Shown: positions 1-7,064 of the stretch, piece by piece
Numbering within the stretch: the first letter of the stretch is position 1
Layout of the letters: every line of letters begins with the position of its first letter
Assembly: GCA_023434095.1 (NCBI GenBank)
Contig: JAEYTJ010000084.1
Span: 1-10,367 of the forward strand
DNA: 10,367 bases
Source of the DNA: Pseudomonadota bacterium
Lineage (GTDB): Bacteria > Pseudomonadota > Alphaproteobacteria > Rhizobiales > Xanthobacteraceae
Reading direction: 5' to 3'
Notes under the pieces: generated by a model
Seen by the model: only the letters and a program-made list of their open reading frames with translations
The model's database searches: none
Told to the model about the DNA's origin: nothing
Made by a program: the position numbers and the translations under genes

Positions 1-2
1 CG

Positions 3-860
3 ATTCAGCGGCGTCGCGAGATAGACGGTGCGGCGAAAACCCGGGTCGACGATGCGGAACGTATGGATGGGGGCCTGGCCGGCCAAGCTCGAGATCGAGC
101 CGGGATGGCGCGCGGCGAGCGAGCAGATGGTCGCGCCATGGCCGCGGCGGACCAATTCGAAGATCTGGGGCGAGGCGTCGATCTCCATCGCGATGTTGAG
201 CGGGATTGCGTGGCGTCGCGCCGTCGCTTCCACCAGCACCCGCAGGCCGTGCTCGGGGCCCGGCATCACGAGTTGCAGATGCTGGACGTCGCGCATGCGG
301 ATTTCGTCCCTTTCGTTGAGAAAGCGCGCGACAGCGGACCGGTCATAGGTCGCGATATAGAGCTCCTCCTCGGCGATGGGCCGCAGCGAGGCGCTGCGGT
401 CGGTGGCCACCCCGCCGCCGAACACAACGGCCGCATCGAGCGTGCCCTCCCGCAGCCAGCTCGCAATGTAGCCGGACATGCTCTCCACCACCCGCAGGCG
501 AACCTGCGGGAAGCGGGTGAGGCAGGTCTCGACGAGTTGTGCCGTCAGCAGGCCGACCAGCGAGCCCGGCACGCCGAAGCGCACCGTGCCGACGGGCGGC
601 CGCTCCCGGCTGAGCAGGCTCGCCTTGGCATCCTCAACCTGTTTGAGGATGGCGTAGGCATGGGAAAGCAGCTCGCGGCCCTGCTCGGTGAGCGTGAGTC
701 CGCGCGCCCACCGCTCGAAAAGCGCGGTGCCGAGTTCGTCTTCGAGATCCTTCAGCCGCGCGCTCAGCGACGGGGGGCTGCTATGCAGCACCTTCGCGGC
801 GGCGGCGAGCGATCCTGTCTCGGCGATCGCCACGAACGCCCTGAGATCACGAAGGTCCAT
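3..860 (-). CDS. LysR-family transcriptional regulator (3' end outside window)
   Basis: This is a DNA-binding regulator of the LysR family, with 286 codons visible and the C-terminus beyond the window edge. Residues 1-60 form the winged helix-turn-helix: it opens MDLRDLRAFVAIAETGSL, continues with AAAAKVLHSSPPSLSARLKDLE, and ends in LGTALFERWARGLTLTEQG, the usual LysR signature. From about residue 92 (GTVRFGVPGSLVGLL) the periplasmic-binding-protein-like effector domain begins. Most LysR proteins are about 300 residues, so only some 10-20 residues should be missing. The ATG at 860 is chosen because it places the helix-turn-helix at the normal distance from the start; the ribosome site (GGGG four bases upstream) is weak. 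The start lies 15 nt after the lyase stop codon in the same direction, so the regulator is probably co-transcribed as the last gene and likely controls the operon. The effector is unknown, though an operon substrate or CoA-pathway intermediate is the natural guess. Confidence 0.9.
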   Translation of the reverse strand, partial: MDLRDLRAFVAIAETGSLAAAAKVLHSSPPSLSARLKDLEDELGTALFERWARGLTLTEQGRELLSHAYAILKQVEDAKASLLSRERPPVGTVRFGVPGSLVGLLTAQLVETCLTRFPQVRLRVVESMSGYIASWLREGTLDAAVVFGGGVATDRSASLRPIAEEELYIATYDRSAVARFLNERDEIRMRDVQHLQLVMPGPEHGLRVLVEATARRHAIPLNIAMEIDASPQIFELVRRGHGATICSLAARHPGSISSLAGQAPIHTFRIVDPGFRRTVYLATPLN

Positions 861-875
861 CTTGCCCCGGCTGGT

Positions 876-1781
876 TCAGGCGACGCACTGTCGCTGCGCC
901 ATCCTATCGGCCAGGTCGGCGGCGCGGGCAAGGATGGCGCGGGCCCGATCGGCCACCGGCAGGTCCACCATCGCGCCACGGAAGGTGACCGCGCCCCGGC
1001 CTTCGGCCAAGGCCTGCTCGAAAACATCGAGCGCGCCGCGCGCCCAGTCGATCTCGTCCGGCGAGGGCGCGAAGACCTCGTTGAGGATGGGCACCTGGCT
1101 GGGATGGATGCAGAAGCCACCGGTGAAGCCCATCTCCCGCGCCTGCTGGATGGTACGGCGGAACTTCGCCTCATCGGCGTAATCAGCAACGGTGCCGACG
1201 AAGCCGAGCGGCTGGATGCCGGCATTGCGGGCGGCGACCACCGCCTGGGCGTTATGGATGTACAGCGTGTCGTAGGTGGGCGAGGCGCCGAGCGAAACCG
1301 CGAGATCCTCGGCTCCGACGATCAGCCCGGCAACGCGCGGATGGGCGGCGGCGATGGCGGCCATGTTGAGCAGGCCCTCGGCGGTCTCGATCATCACCAC
1401 GAACCGCGTGTGGCCCGATGCCATTCCGCGCTCGCGCTCGAGTTCGTCGACGATCTCGGCGACTGAGCGGACATGCGCCGCATCCGGAACCTTCGGCAAG
1501 GTAAGGCAGCATACATGCGGCCCGACCGACGCCTCGATATCCGCCAAAGCCTGCCGCCAGGGCCGGTTGATCCGCACCACCACATCGAGCCCTTCGGCCG
1601 CAAGGCGCGCAGCCGCCGGCGGGACGGCCCTGCGTGCCTCCTCCTTCTGGCCCGGCGGGATTGCGTCCTCGAGATCGAGCTGGATGCAGTCGGCCCCGCG
1701 CTCGGCAGCGCGGGCGAGGAAGCGCTCGTTGAGCACCGGGACGAACAGCATGGAGCGCCATGCCGAAGCGGTGTGATTCAT
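876..1781 (-). CDS. CitE/HpcH-HpaI family acyl-CoA lyase (malyl/citramalyl-CoA lyase-like)
   Basis: This 301-residue protein belongs to the CitE-like branch of the HpcH/HpaI aldolase superfamily, TIM-barrel enzymes that cleave or form beta-hydroxyacyl-CoA esters with Mg2+. Visible family marks are RSMLFVP (residues 9-15), the LDLEDAIPPGQKEEAR stretch (35-50), VRIN with the CoA/substrate arginine R70, LPKV (95-98), metal ligand E132 in IETAEGLLN, GAEDLA with second metal ligand D159, and the C-terminal GFCIHPSQVPILNEVF segment (222-237). Length is normal for stand-alone CitE-like lyases, and no citrate lyase alpha or gamma subunit is nearby, so it is not part of a citrate lyase complex. Its ATG shares the A of the CoA-transferase stop (TGATG), with AGAGG seven bases upstream, so the two proteins are probably translationally coupled and act in sequence. 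Malyl-CoA, citramalyl-CoA or another 3-hydroxyacyl-CoA could be the substrate. A malyl-CoA thioesterase role is an alternative. Confidence 0.9.
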   Translation of the reverse strand: MNHTASAWRSMLFVPVLNERFLARAAERGADCIQLDLEDAIPPGQKEEARRAVPPAAARLAAEGLDVVVRINRPWRQALADIEASVGPHVCCLTLPKVPDAAHVRSVAEIVDELERERGMASGHTRFVVMIETAEGLLNMAAIAAAHPRVAGLIVGAEDLAVSLGASPTYDTLYIHNAQAVVAARNAGIQPLGFVGTVADYADEAKFRRTIQQAREMGFTGGFCIHPSQVPILNEVFAPSPDEIDWARGALDVFEQALAEGRGAVTFRGAMVDLPVADRARAILARAADLADRMAQRQCVA

Positions 1782-2983
1782 CAGGAAACCTCTGCGGGCA
1801 GGTGTTGCGTCGCCAGGCCGAGCTCCCGGCGAAGTTCGTCGGTATGCTCGCCCACCATGGGAGCGGGACGCCGGAAAGCGGGCGGGGTGGCGGAAAAGCG
1901 CGGAATGATGTTGGGCATCGGCACCGATCCGACATCGCGGTCCGGCAGTTCCACCATCACCTCGCGGCCCTCCACGAAGGGATGATCAAGCAGGTCGGCC
2001 ACCGAGCAGACCGGTCCGACGGTGACCCCGGCGGCCTCGAACAGGTCCAGGTTCTCCGCCTGGCTGCGAGTGGCGATGAAGGCACCGATGATGGCGTCGA
2101 GTTCGTCACGATGGGCGACGCGCGCGGCATTGTCGACGAAGCGGGGATCGTTCTTCAGTTCGGCACGGCCGATGGTCTCGAAAATGCGCTCCGCCATGGA
2201 TTGCATCGAGCCCGAGAGCGCGACATAGGCGCCGTCGGCGCAAGCGTAGACGTTGCGCGGCGCGGTATGGGACGACTGGTTGCCGGCGCGCGGCGTCGGG
2301 CTGCCGGTAAGCCGGATCTGCGCCGCCTCCGCTCCGATCAGGGAATGGATCGGCTCGAACAGCGAGAGGTCGAGCACCTGCCCCGGCCCACCGCCGCGTT
2401 CCACGGTGCGCAGGGCGGCCAGAATGGCCGTGGCGCCGTAGAGTCCGGCCACCATATCGGCCATGGCGAGGGGCGGCAGGGTCGGCGGCTTGTCGGGGTG
2501 ACCGTTCATGAAGGCCCATCCCGACATCGCTTCCACCAGCGTGCCGAAGCCCGGCCGGAGCCGCCACGGGCCGCTCTGCCCCCAGCCGGACACGCGAAGG
2601 ATGACGAGGCGGGGATTGCGCGCCAGCAGTTCGTCCGGTCCCAACCCCCAGCGCTCCAGCGTGCCGGGCACGAAGTTCTCGACCAGCACCTGCGCGGTGT
2701 CGACAAGGCGCAGCAGCATCTCACGGTCGTCGGGCGCATGAATGTCGAGAGCGACGCTGCGCTTGTTGCGGGAATAGACCTTCCAGAACACCTCGACGCC
2801 TTCGACACGCCAGCTGCGCAGATCGTCGCCCTTGCCAGGGCGCTCGATCTTGATGACGTCGGCGCCGTAGTCGGCGAGGACGTGCGTCGTCATGTTGCCG
2901 GCGACGAGGCGCGACATGTCGACGATGCGCACGCCCTGGAGGGGGCCGGGCCGGTCGGGCTGGAGGGGAATGGTCTGTGGCAT
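1781..2983 (-). CDS. CaiB/BaiF class III CoA-transferase
   Basis: This is a class III CoA-transferase of about 400 residues, a family that moves CoA from a donor thioester to a free carboxylic acid through an aspartyl-CoA intermediate. The N-terminal family block GVRIVDMSRLVAGN is followed by LADYGADVIKIERPGKGDD and SRNKRSVALD (the CoA-contacting region). The block MADMVAGLYGATAILAAL carries the expected nucleophile, D176 in this numbering, just before the GPGQVLDLSL motif. I place the start at the ATG at 2983 because AGGAGG stands six bases before it. A second in-frame ATG at 2998 overlaps the dehydrogenase stop and would add five residues (MRRPA). The gene lies 11 nt after the alcohol dehydrogenase and overlaps the lyase gene by one base. 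Context suggests it activates the acid formed by the two dehydrogenases so that the CitE-like lyase can cleave it. Donor (often succinyl-CoA or acetyl-CoA in this family) and acceptor are not determined. Confidence 0.92.
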   Translation of the reverse strand: MPQTIPLQPDRPGPLQGVRIVDMSRLVAGNMTTHVLADYGADVIKIERPGKGDDLRSWRVEGVEVFWKVYSRNKRSVALDIHAPDDREMLLRLVDTAQVLVENFVPGTLERWGLGPDELLARNPRLVILRVSGWGQSGPWRLRPGFGTLVEAMSGWAFMNGHPDKPPTLPPLAMADMVAGLYGATAILAALRTVERGGGPGQVLDLSLFEPIHSLIGAEAAQIRLTGSPTPRAGNQSSHTAPRNVYACADGAYVALSGSMQSMAERIFETIGRAELKNDPRFVDNAARVAHRDELDAIIGAFIATRSQAENLDLFEAAGVTVGPVCSVADLLDHPFVEGREVMVELPDRDVGSVPMPNIIPRFSATPPAFRRPAPMVGEHTDELRRELGLATQHLPAEVS

Positions 2984-2994
2984 GGCGGGCCTCC

Positions 2995-4122
2995 TCATTC
3001 CATCACGATCAGCGGCTTGATCTCCTGCAGCGCATGCATGCGTTCGAGCGCCGTGTTGACGTCGTCGAGGCGGTAGCGGCCGGTGATCATCTTGCCGAAC
3101 GGGATATGGTCGATATGGGCGGAGGCGAACTGGAGGGCCTTCCAGTAGGACTTCACGTCGCCGGAGAACGAACCGATGACGCGGATGTTCTTCTTCACGA
3201 TGGTGGAGGGGCTGAAGGTGGTGGTGCCGGTGCCGAGCTGGCCGACCGTGAGATAGCGCCCGCCCTTGCGGACGATATCCAGTCCTTGGCCGAAGGCGTC
3301 GGGAAAGCCGGTGAACTCCATCACGATGTCCGGCCCGCGCCCGTCGGTGATCGCGCGCAGACCCGCCACCCGCTCCTCATGCGTGGTGCCCTCAATGGTG
3401 AAGGTGTGCGTCGCGCCGAAATCGCGGGCGAGCGCCAGCCTCTCTTCCGGTGCGCCGATGACGCTGACCGAGCGCGCGCCATTGATCCGCGCCACCGCCG
3501 CCGCCAGCACGCCGAGCGGGCCGGCACCCTGGATGGCGACATGCTCGGAAGGGTCGATGCTGCCGAGATTGTCGAAGGCGTTCATCACCGAGCGGAAGGC
3601 GCAGCTGCACAGGCTGGCGACGCCGTCATCAAGGTTATCCGGCACGCGCACGCGGCCCGATTCCGGCAGCACGTAGCCATATTCCGAGAAACCGCCGAGG
3701 AGATAGGGTGGCTTCTCGATGTTCTCGTACATATAAGCGCGGCGATTCTCGCACAGCGTCGGCTGGCGGGCGATGGTGCAGTAGTAGCAATGGCCGCAGG
3801 CGGTGTGTGTCCAAAGGATGCGGTCGCCGATAGCGAGCGTCTGGCCGACGCTGTCGCGTTCCGCGCCCTCGCCGATGGCGACCACGCGACCGACCATCTC
3901 GTGACCGAGGATCACGGGCAGGTCGACCGCCAGCGAGAGATTGCCGCGCGAGAGATGCACGTCGGTACCGCAGATCGAGCAGGCGGTGGTCCGGACGATC
4001 AAGGCCCCGGGCTCCGGGCCTGCGGGCACAGGCACGCATTCGATCTTCACCGGCTCGCCGAAGCGGCGCACGACCGCGGCGCGCGAAAAGTCGGGAAGCT
4101 TGGTTTCAGTGTTGATGAGCAT
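2995..4122 (-). CDS. Zinc-dependent medium-chain alcohol dehydrogenase
   Basis: This 375-residue protein is a medium-chain dehydrogenase/reductase of the zinc alcohol dehydrogenase type. The GroES-like catalytic domain shows catalytic zinc ligand C51 in CSICGTD and the H74-E75 pair in GHEMVGRV. The structural zinc lobe is complete, with C109, C112, C115 and C124 in the C-x2-C-x2-C-x7-C spacing. The Rossmann domain carries GAGPLGVLAAA at 199-209 for NAD(P) binding. The reading frame stays open upstream to 4251, but that stretch overlaps the transporter gene and has no family similarity. The ATG at 4122 (MLINTETKLPDF), 13 nt after the DctM stop, gives the normal N-terminus, although its ribosome site is weak. 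In context it should oxidise a hydroxyl group of the imported compound to an aldehyde or ketone, feeding the aldehyde dehydrogenase encoded at the head of the operon. The exact substrate is unknown. Confidence 0.92.
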   Translation of the reverse strand: MLINTETKLPDFSRAAVVRRFGEPVKIECVPVPAGPEPGALIVRTTACSICGTDVHLSRGNLSLAVDLPVILGHEMVGRVVAIGEGAERDSVGQTLAIGDRILWTHTACGHCYYCTIARQPTLCENRRAYMYENIEKPPYLLGGFSEYGYVLPESGRVRVPDNLDDGVASLCSCAFRSVMNAFDNLGSIDPSEHVAIQGAGPLGVLAAAVARINGARSVSVIGAPEERLALARDFGATHTFTIEGTTHEERVAGLRAITDGRGPDIVMEFTGFPDAFGQGLDIVRKGGRYLTVGQLGTGTTTFSPSTIVKKNIRVIGSFSGDVKSYWKALQFASAHIDHIPFGKMITGRYRLDDVNTALERMHALQEIKPLIVME

Positions 4123-4135
4123 GAATCCACACGGT

Positions 4136-5419
4136 CTAGAGGTAACGGAACCAGAGGGTCGTGAACGGCACGAAGGTGATGATCGCCTGACCGAGCAGGG
4201 CCGCGCCGAAGAACCATCCGAGATAGGGGAGCATGTCGGCGAGCCGGGCATTGGCGGCCCGCGCCGCGACGTAGAGGTTGGCGGCCATCGGCGGCGTCAG
4301 CAGGCCGATCTCCAGATTGGTCGCGGTGATGATGCCGAAATGGACGGGGTCGATGCCGAACTTCTCCGCCGCCGGCGCCAGCAGCGGGCCCATCAGCAGG
4401 ATGGAGGCGTTGGTCTCCATGAACGTGCCGACGAGCAGCAGCACGATGTTGACCATCAGCAGGAACGCCACCGGGCTCTCGATATAGGTCGCCACCCACA
4501 GCGCGATGTCCTGCGGCACCTGGTTGAGCACCATGGCGCGGTTGAACACGCCGGTCATGGCGATGACGATGAGGATGCCGGAGCCGGTGATCGCGGCCGA
4601 GCGGAAGGCCCGGGTGAAGTCCTGTGCTTTCAGCAACCGGCGCAGGATCGAAACGCCGACCGCATAGACGCAACCGATTGCCGCCGCCTCGGTGGGGGTC
4701 ATGATGCCCCCGTAAATGCCGCCGAGTATGACCACCGGCAGCAGAAGGGCCGACGAGGCATCGAGCAGTACAAGCCGCCGTGGCTTGCCGGCGGCCGGCG
4801 TGTCGCCCGCTTCCTGCGAATTCTCCGCGCCGTTCTTCAGCAGCCGGCGCGAAAGCGCGTTGTGCACAACGAGGAACAGGATCGCCATCAGCGCCGCCGG
4901 CACCAGAGTGGCGAGGAAGAGCTGCGAGATGGAGACGCCGACGGTGGCGCCATAGAGAATGAGCGGGATCGAGGGCGGCACCAGCACGCCGAGCAATCCA
5001 GCCGACGCAGTGAGCGAAGCGACGTAACCCTTGGGATAGCCGCGCCTGATCATGGCGGGGCTGACGATGCCGCCGATCGCCGCCACCGTGGCGACCGAGG
5101 AACCGGTGATCGCCCCCATCATCGCGGAGGCGGCGACGGTGATGTAGCCGAACGCCGCCCGCACGCGGCGCAGCATCATCTCGGCCAGCGCGATCAGCTC
5201 GGACGCCATGCCGCTGCGGTTCATCAGCTCGCCGGTGAGCATGAACAGCGGAATGGCCACCAGCGGGTAGCTGGAGATTTCCTCATAGGGAATGTTGCTC
5301 AACCCGGCGATGGAAAGCCCGAAGGCGTCCATCTGCAGGAAGACGACGAGCCCGAAGGTGACGGCGAGCGGCGCGCCGAGAATGAGGAAGAGGGCCATAA
5401 GCCCGAAGGTCAGCGCCAT
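4136..5419 (-). CDS. dctM: TRAP transporter large permease subunit, DctM family
   Basis: This 427-residue, almost wholly hydrophobic protein is the large (DctM) membrane subunit of a tripartite ATP-independent periplasmic transporter, which drives solute uptake with a sodium or proton gradient. Family marks include PLFMLTGELMNRSG (57-70), the signature GSSVATVAAIG (106-116), a second-half PPSIPLILYG loop (148-157) and the late block FMETNASILLMGPLLAP. It forms the transport channel in the inner membrane together with DctQ, and receives substrate from the DctP protein. The gene overlaps the end of dctQ by 10 nt in another frame, and GGAGGG lies eight bases before its ATG. All three transporter parts are present, adjacent and intact, so the system should be functional. 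The permease does not reveal the solute. Confidence 0.95.
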   Translation of the reverse strand: MALTFGLMALFLILGAPLAVTFGLVVFLQMDAFGLSIAGLSNIPYEEISSYPLVAIPLFMLTGELMNRSGMASELIALAEMMLRRVRAAFGYITVAASAMMGAITGSSVATVAAIGGIVSPAMIRRGYPKGYVASLTASAGLLGVLVPPSIPLILYGATVGVSISQLFLATLVPAALMAILFLVVHNALSRRLLKNGAENSQEAGDTPAAGKPRRLVLLDASSALLLPVVILGGIYGGIMTPTEAAAIGCVYAVGVSILRRLLKAQDFTRAFRSAAITGSGILIVIAMTGVFNRAMVLNQVPQDIALWVATYIESPVAFLLMVNIVLLLVGTFMETNASILLMGPLLAPAAEKFGIDPVHFGIITATNLEIGLLTPPMAANLYVAARAANARLADMLPYLGWFFGAALLGQAIITFVPFTTLWFRYL

Positions 5420-5994
5420 GGATTGTACCCTCCGGGTTCACGACCTTCGCATGCGCGCCAGATGTCGAGCGTCGCGTGGAAGGTCATCAGCGCCGCGCCC
5501 ACCAGGACGAAGCCGGCGGGGATGGCGACCGGCGTGCCGAGATCGATCAGACGCTCGCCCGACGAACGGGCGTAGTCGAACAGGTCCCAGGCCAGCGCGA
5601 TGAAGAACAGGCCGAAGACGAGGCAGAGAAGCGCCGCCACGGCGTCGAGCGCGCGGCGCAGACGACCGGGCGGCAGCATCTCCACAATGTCCGCTGTCAG
5701 GTGGCGGTGAAGGTGGCTGCACAGCGCCCCGCCAATGAAGGTGAGGGGCGACATCGCGACCATCGCCCACTCGCCGGTATCGGCCAAAGGCAGGTTGAAG
5801 AAGCGGATCACGACCGACATCGTCACCGCGAGGATGGCGACGAGCATGGCGGTGACGACCACCGCGTTCTCCATCCGCGCCAGGATCAGCTCGACGCGCA
5901 TCAGCACGTCGAGCAGGGAGCCGGCCTTGCGGGTGGGCGCGGGGCCGATCGATGGCCCGTTGCCCGCCATCGGCGAGGTCTCGTCAAAGGCCAT
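5410..5994 (-). CDS. dctQ: TRAP transporter small permease subunit, DctQ family
   Basis: This is the small membrane subunit (about 194 residues) of the TRAP transporter. Four hydrophobic segments are visible, at about residues 44-65, 75-100, 118-142 and 155-175. The first is followed by the typical RFFN..LADTGEWAM block, in which a charged E-W pair sits at the membrane edge. A polar extension of about 35 residues precedes the first helix. Two starts are possible: GTG at 6003, overlapping the dctP stop as GTGA, or ATG at 5994, which I prefer because a GGGGCGAG ribosome site lies eight bases upstream. The difference is three residues. DctQ joins DctM in the membrane and is needed for docking of the loaded binding protein. 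Small subunits are poorly conserved, so the call rests on size, topology and position between dctP and dctM. Confidence 0.9.
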   Translation of the reverse strand: MAFDETSPMAGNGPSIGPAPTRKAGSLLDVLMRVELILARMENAVVVTAMLVAILAVTMSVVIRFFNLPLADTGEWAMVAMSPLTFIGGALCSHLHRHLTADIVEMLPPGRLRRALDAVAALLCLVFGLFFIALAWDLFDYARSSGERLIDLGTPVAIPAGFVLVGAALMTFHATLDIWRACEGREPGGYNPWR

Positions 5995-5999
5995 GGCGA

Positions 6000-7004
6000 T
6001 CACTCGCCCCGGGCCGCGGCAATTTCCTTCTTGAGCGCGGCGATGCGTTCGGCGCCGTAGATCGGCTCAAGCTTCTGCCAGCCGATCTGGCCGATGCGCG
6101 CGAACTCCGCCATCACCTCCGGGGAAGGAACGAGCACCTCGACACCGCCGGCCCTGATCTTCTCCAGGAAAGACGCATTGGCGGCACGGTTGAGCGCGAT
6201 CCCCTGGCTTGCGGCTTCCTCGGCCGCCTGCTTGACCTGCTTGCGCTGGTCCTCCGTCAACCGATCCCAGAAGCGCTTGCTGACCGTGATAGCCCCCATC
6301 GCATAGACGTGGTTGGTCAGCGTCATGTACTTCTGGGCTTCGAACAGCCGCGAGTTGTAGGTGATGCTGGCGCCATTGTCCTGTCCGTCGACGGTGCCCT
6401 GCTGAAGAGCGACGAAAAGGTTCGGCATCGGCATGGTCACGGCCTGCGAACCGGCCGCCTCGAAGAAGCTGCGGATGGAAGCGGAGCCCGGCACGCGGAC
6501 TTTCAGGTCCTTGAGGTCGTCGGCATTCCTGACCGGATGCTTGGAGTTGGTGACGGCGCGGAAGTCGAGTTCGAAATAGGCCAGCGCCACCATGTTGTGC
6601 TTGGCCAGCGTCTCCCCCAGCGTGCGCTGGAGAATGCCGTCCGGGTTGTAGAAGATCTTGTCGACCTCCTGACTATTGGTGGCGATATAGGGGAGATAGT
6701 GAATATCCAGCAGCGGATCGAGGCCGGTCAGCGACCCGACGTTCAGAAAGGCGAACTCCACCGCGCCGCGGCTGAGATCGCGCCCCAGTGCCTCGTCCCC
6801 GCCGATCTGGCTGTTGGGAAACACGGTGATGTCGATCTCGCCATTGGTCCGCTCCTTGACGAGCCTGGCGAAGATCTGGCTGGCCTCGTCGGCGGCGTTG
6901 CCCTGCGCGAAGACATGGCCGAGGCGGGCTTTCTGCGCCACGGCCGGCTGCGCAAGGGCAACAAGAGAGACGGCCGCGAGAGCGGCGAATAGAATTTTCT
7001 TCAT
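6000..7004 (-). CDS. dctP: TRAP transporter solute-binding protein, DctP family
   Basis: This 334-residue protein is the periplasmic solute receptor of the TRAP transporter. It starts with a clear Sec signal peptide (MKKILFAALAAVSLVALA, likely cut after AVA at residue 23). The mature part follows the family: ARLGHVFAQGN, FPNSQIGGDEAL (62-73), DFRAVTNSKHPV (147-158) and DLKVRVPGS (166-174), where R170 is the conserved arginine that pairs with the substrate carboxylate. GTVDGQDN (203-210) follows. The ATG at 7004 is chosen over one seven codons upstream because GGGAGG stands seven bases before it and it begins the signal peptide exactly. The conserved arginine argues for an organic acid ligand. 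The gene follows the aldehyde dehydrogenase after a 60-nt gap, the largest in the operon, which could hold a processing site or internal promoter, though I see no clear hairpin there. Confidence 0.95.
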   Translation of the reverse strand: MKKILFAALAAVSLVALAQPAVAQKARLGHVFAQGNAADEASQIFARLVKERTNGEIDITVFPNSQIGGDEALGRDLSRGAVEFAFLNVGSLTGLDPLLDIHYLPYIATNSQEVDKIFYNPDGILQRTLGETLAKHNMVALAYFELDFRAVTNSKHPVRNADDLKDLKVRVPGSASIRSFFEAAGSQAVTMPMPNLFVALQQGTVDGQDNGASITYNSRLFEAQKYMTLTNHVYAMGAITVSKRFWDRLTEDQRKQVKQAAEEAASQGIALNRAANASFLEKIRAGGVEVLVPSPEVMAEFARIGQIGWQKLEPIYGAERIAALKKEIAAARGE

Positions 7005-7064
7005 GGCTTTCCTCCCGGTAACCATCGTCTTCGTTTTGGTTTTTTAGAGACGACAGTCGATTTT

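Noticed and set aside
63..1466. Long plus-strand open frame opposite LysR and the lyase
   Set aside because: It is antisense to two well-recognised genes, has low-complexity R/A/G/H-rich composition and no family motif; GC-rich third positions explain it.
4123..4251. 43-residue N-terminal extension of the alcohol dehydrogenase
   Set aside because: It lies within the 3' end of dctM in another frame, is S/R/P-rich and lacks family similarity; the ATG at 4122 gives the normal N-terminus.
1760..5575. Long plus-strand open frames opposite the CoA-transferase, ADH and DctM (about 1760-3076, 2977-4164 and 3941-5575)
   Set aside because: They mirror the codon bias of the minus-strand genes and show no recognisable domain.
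7005..7064. Possible terminator or attenuator between the aldehyde dehydrogenase and dctP
   Set aside because: The stretch is A-rich on the minus strand, but I could find no stable hairpin followed by a T-run.
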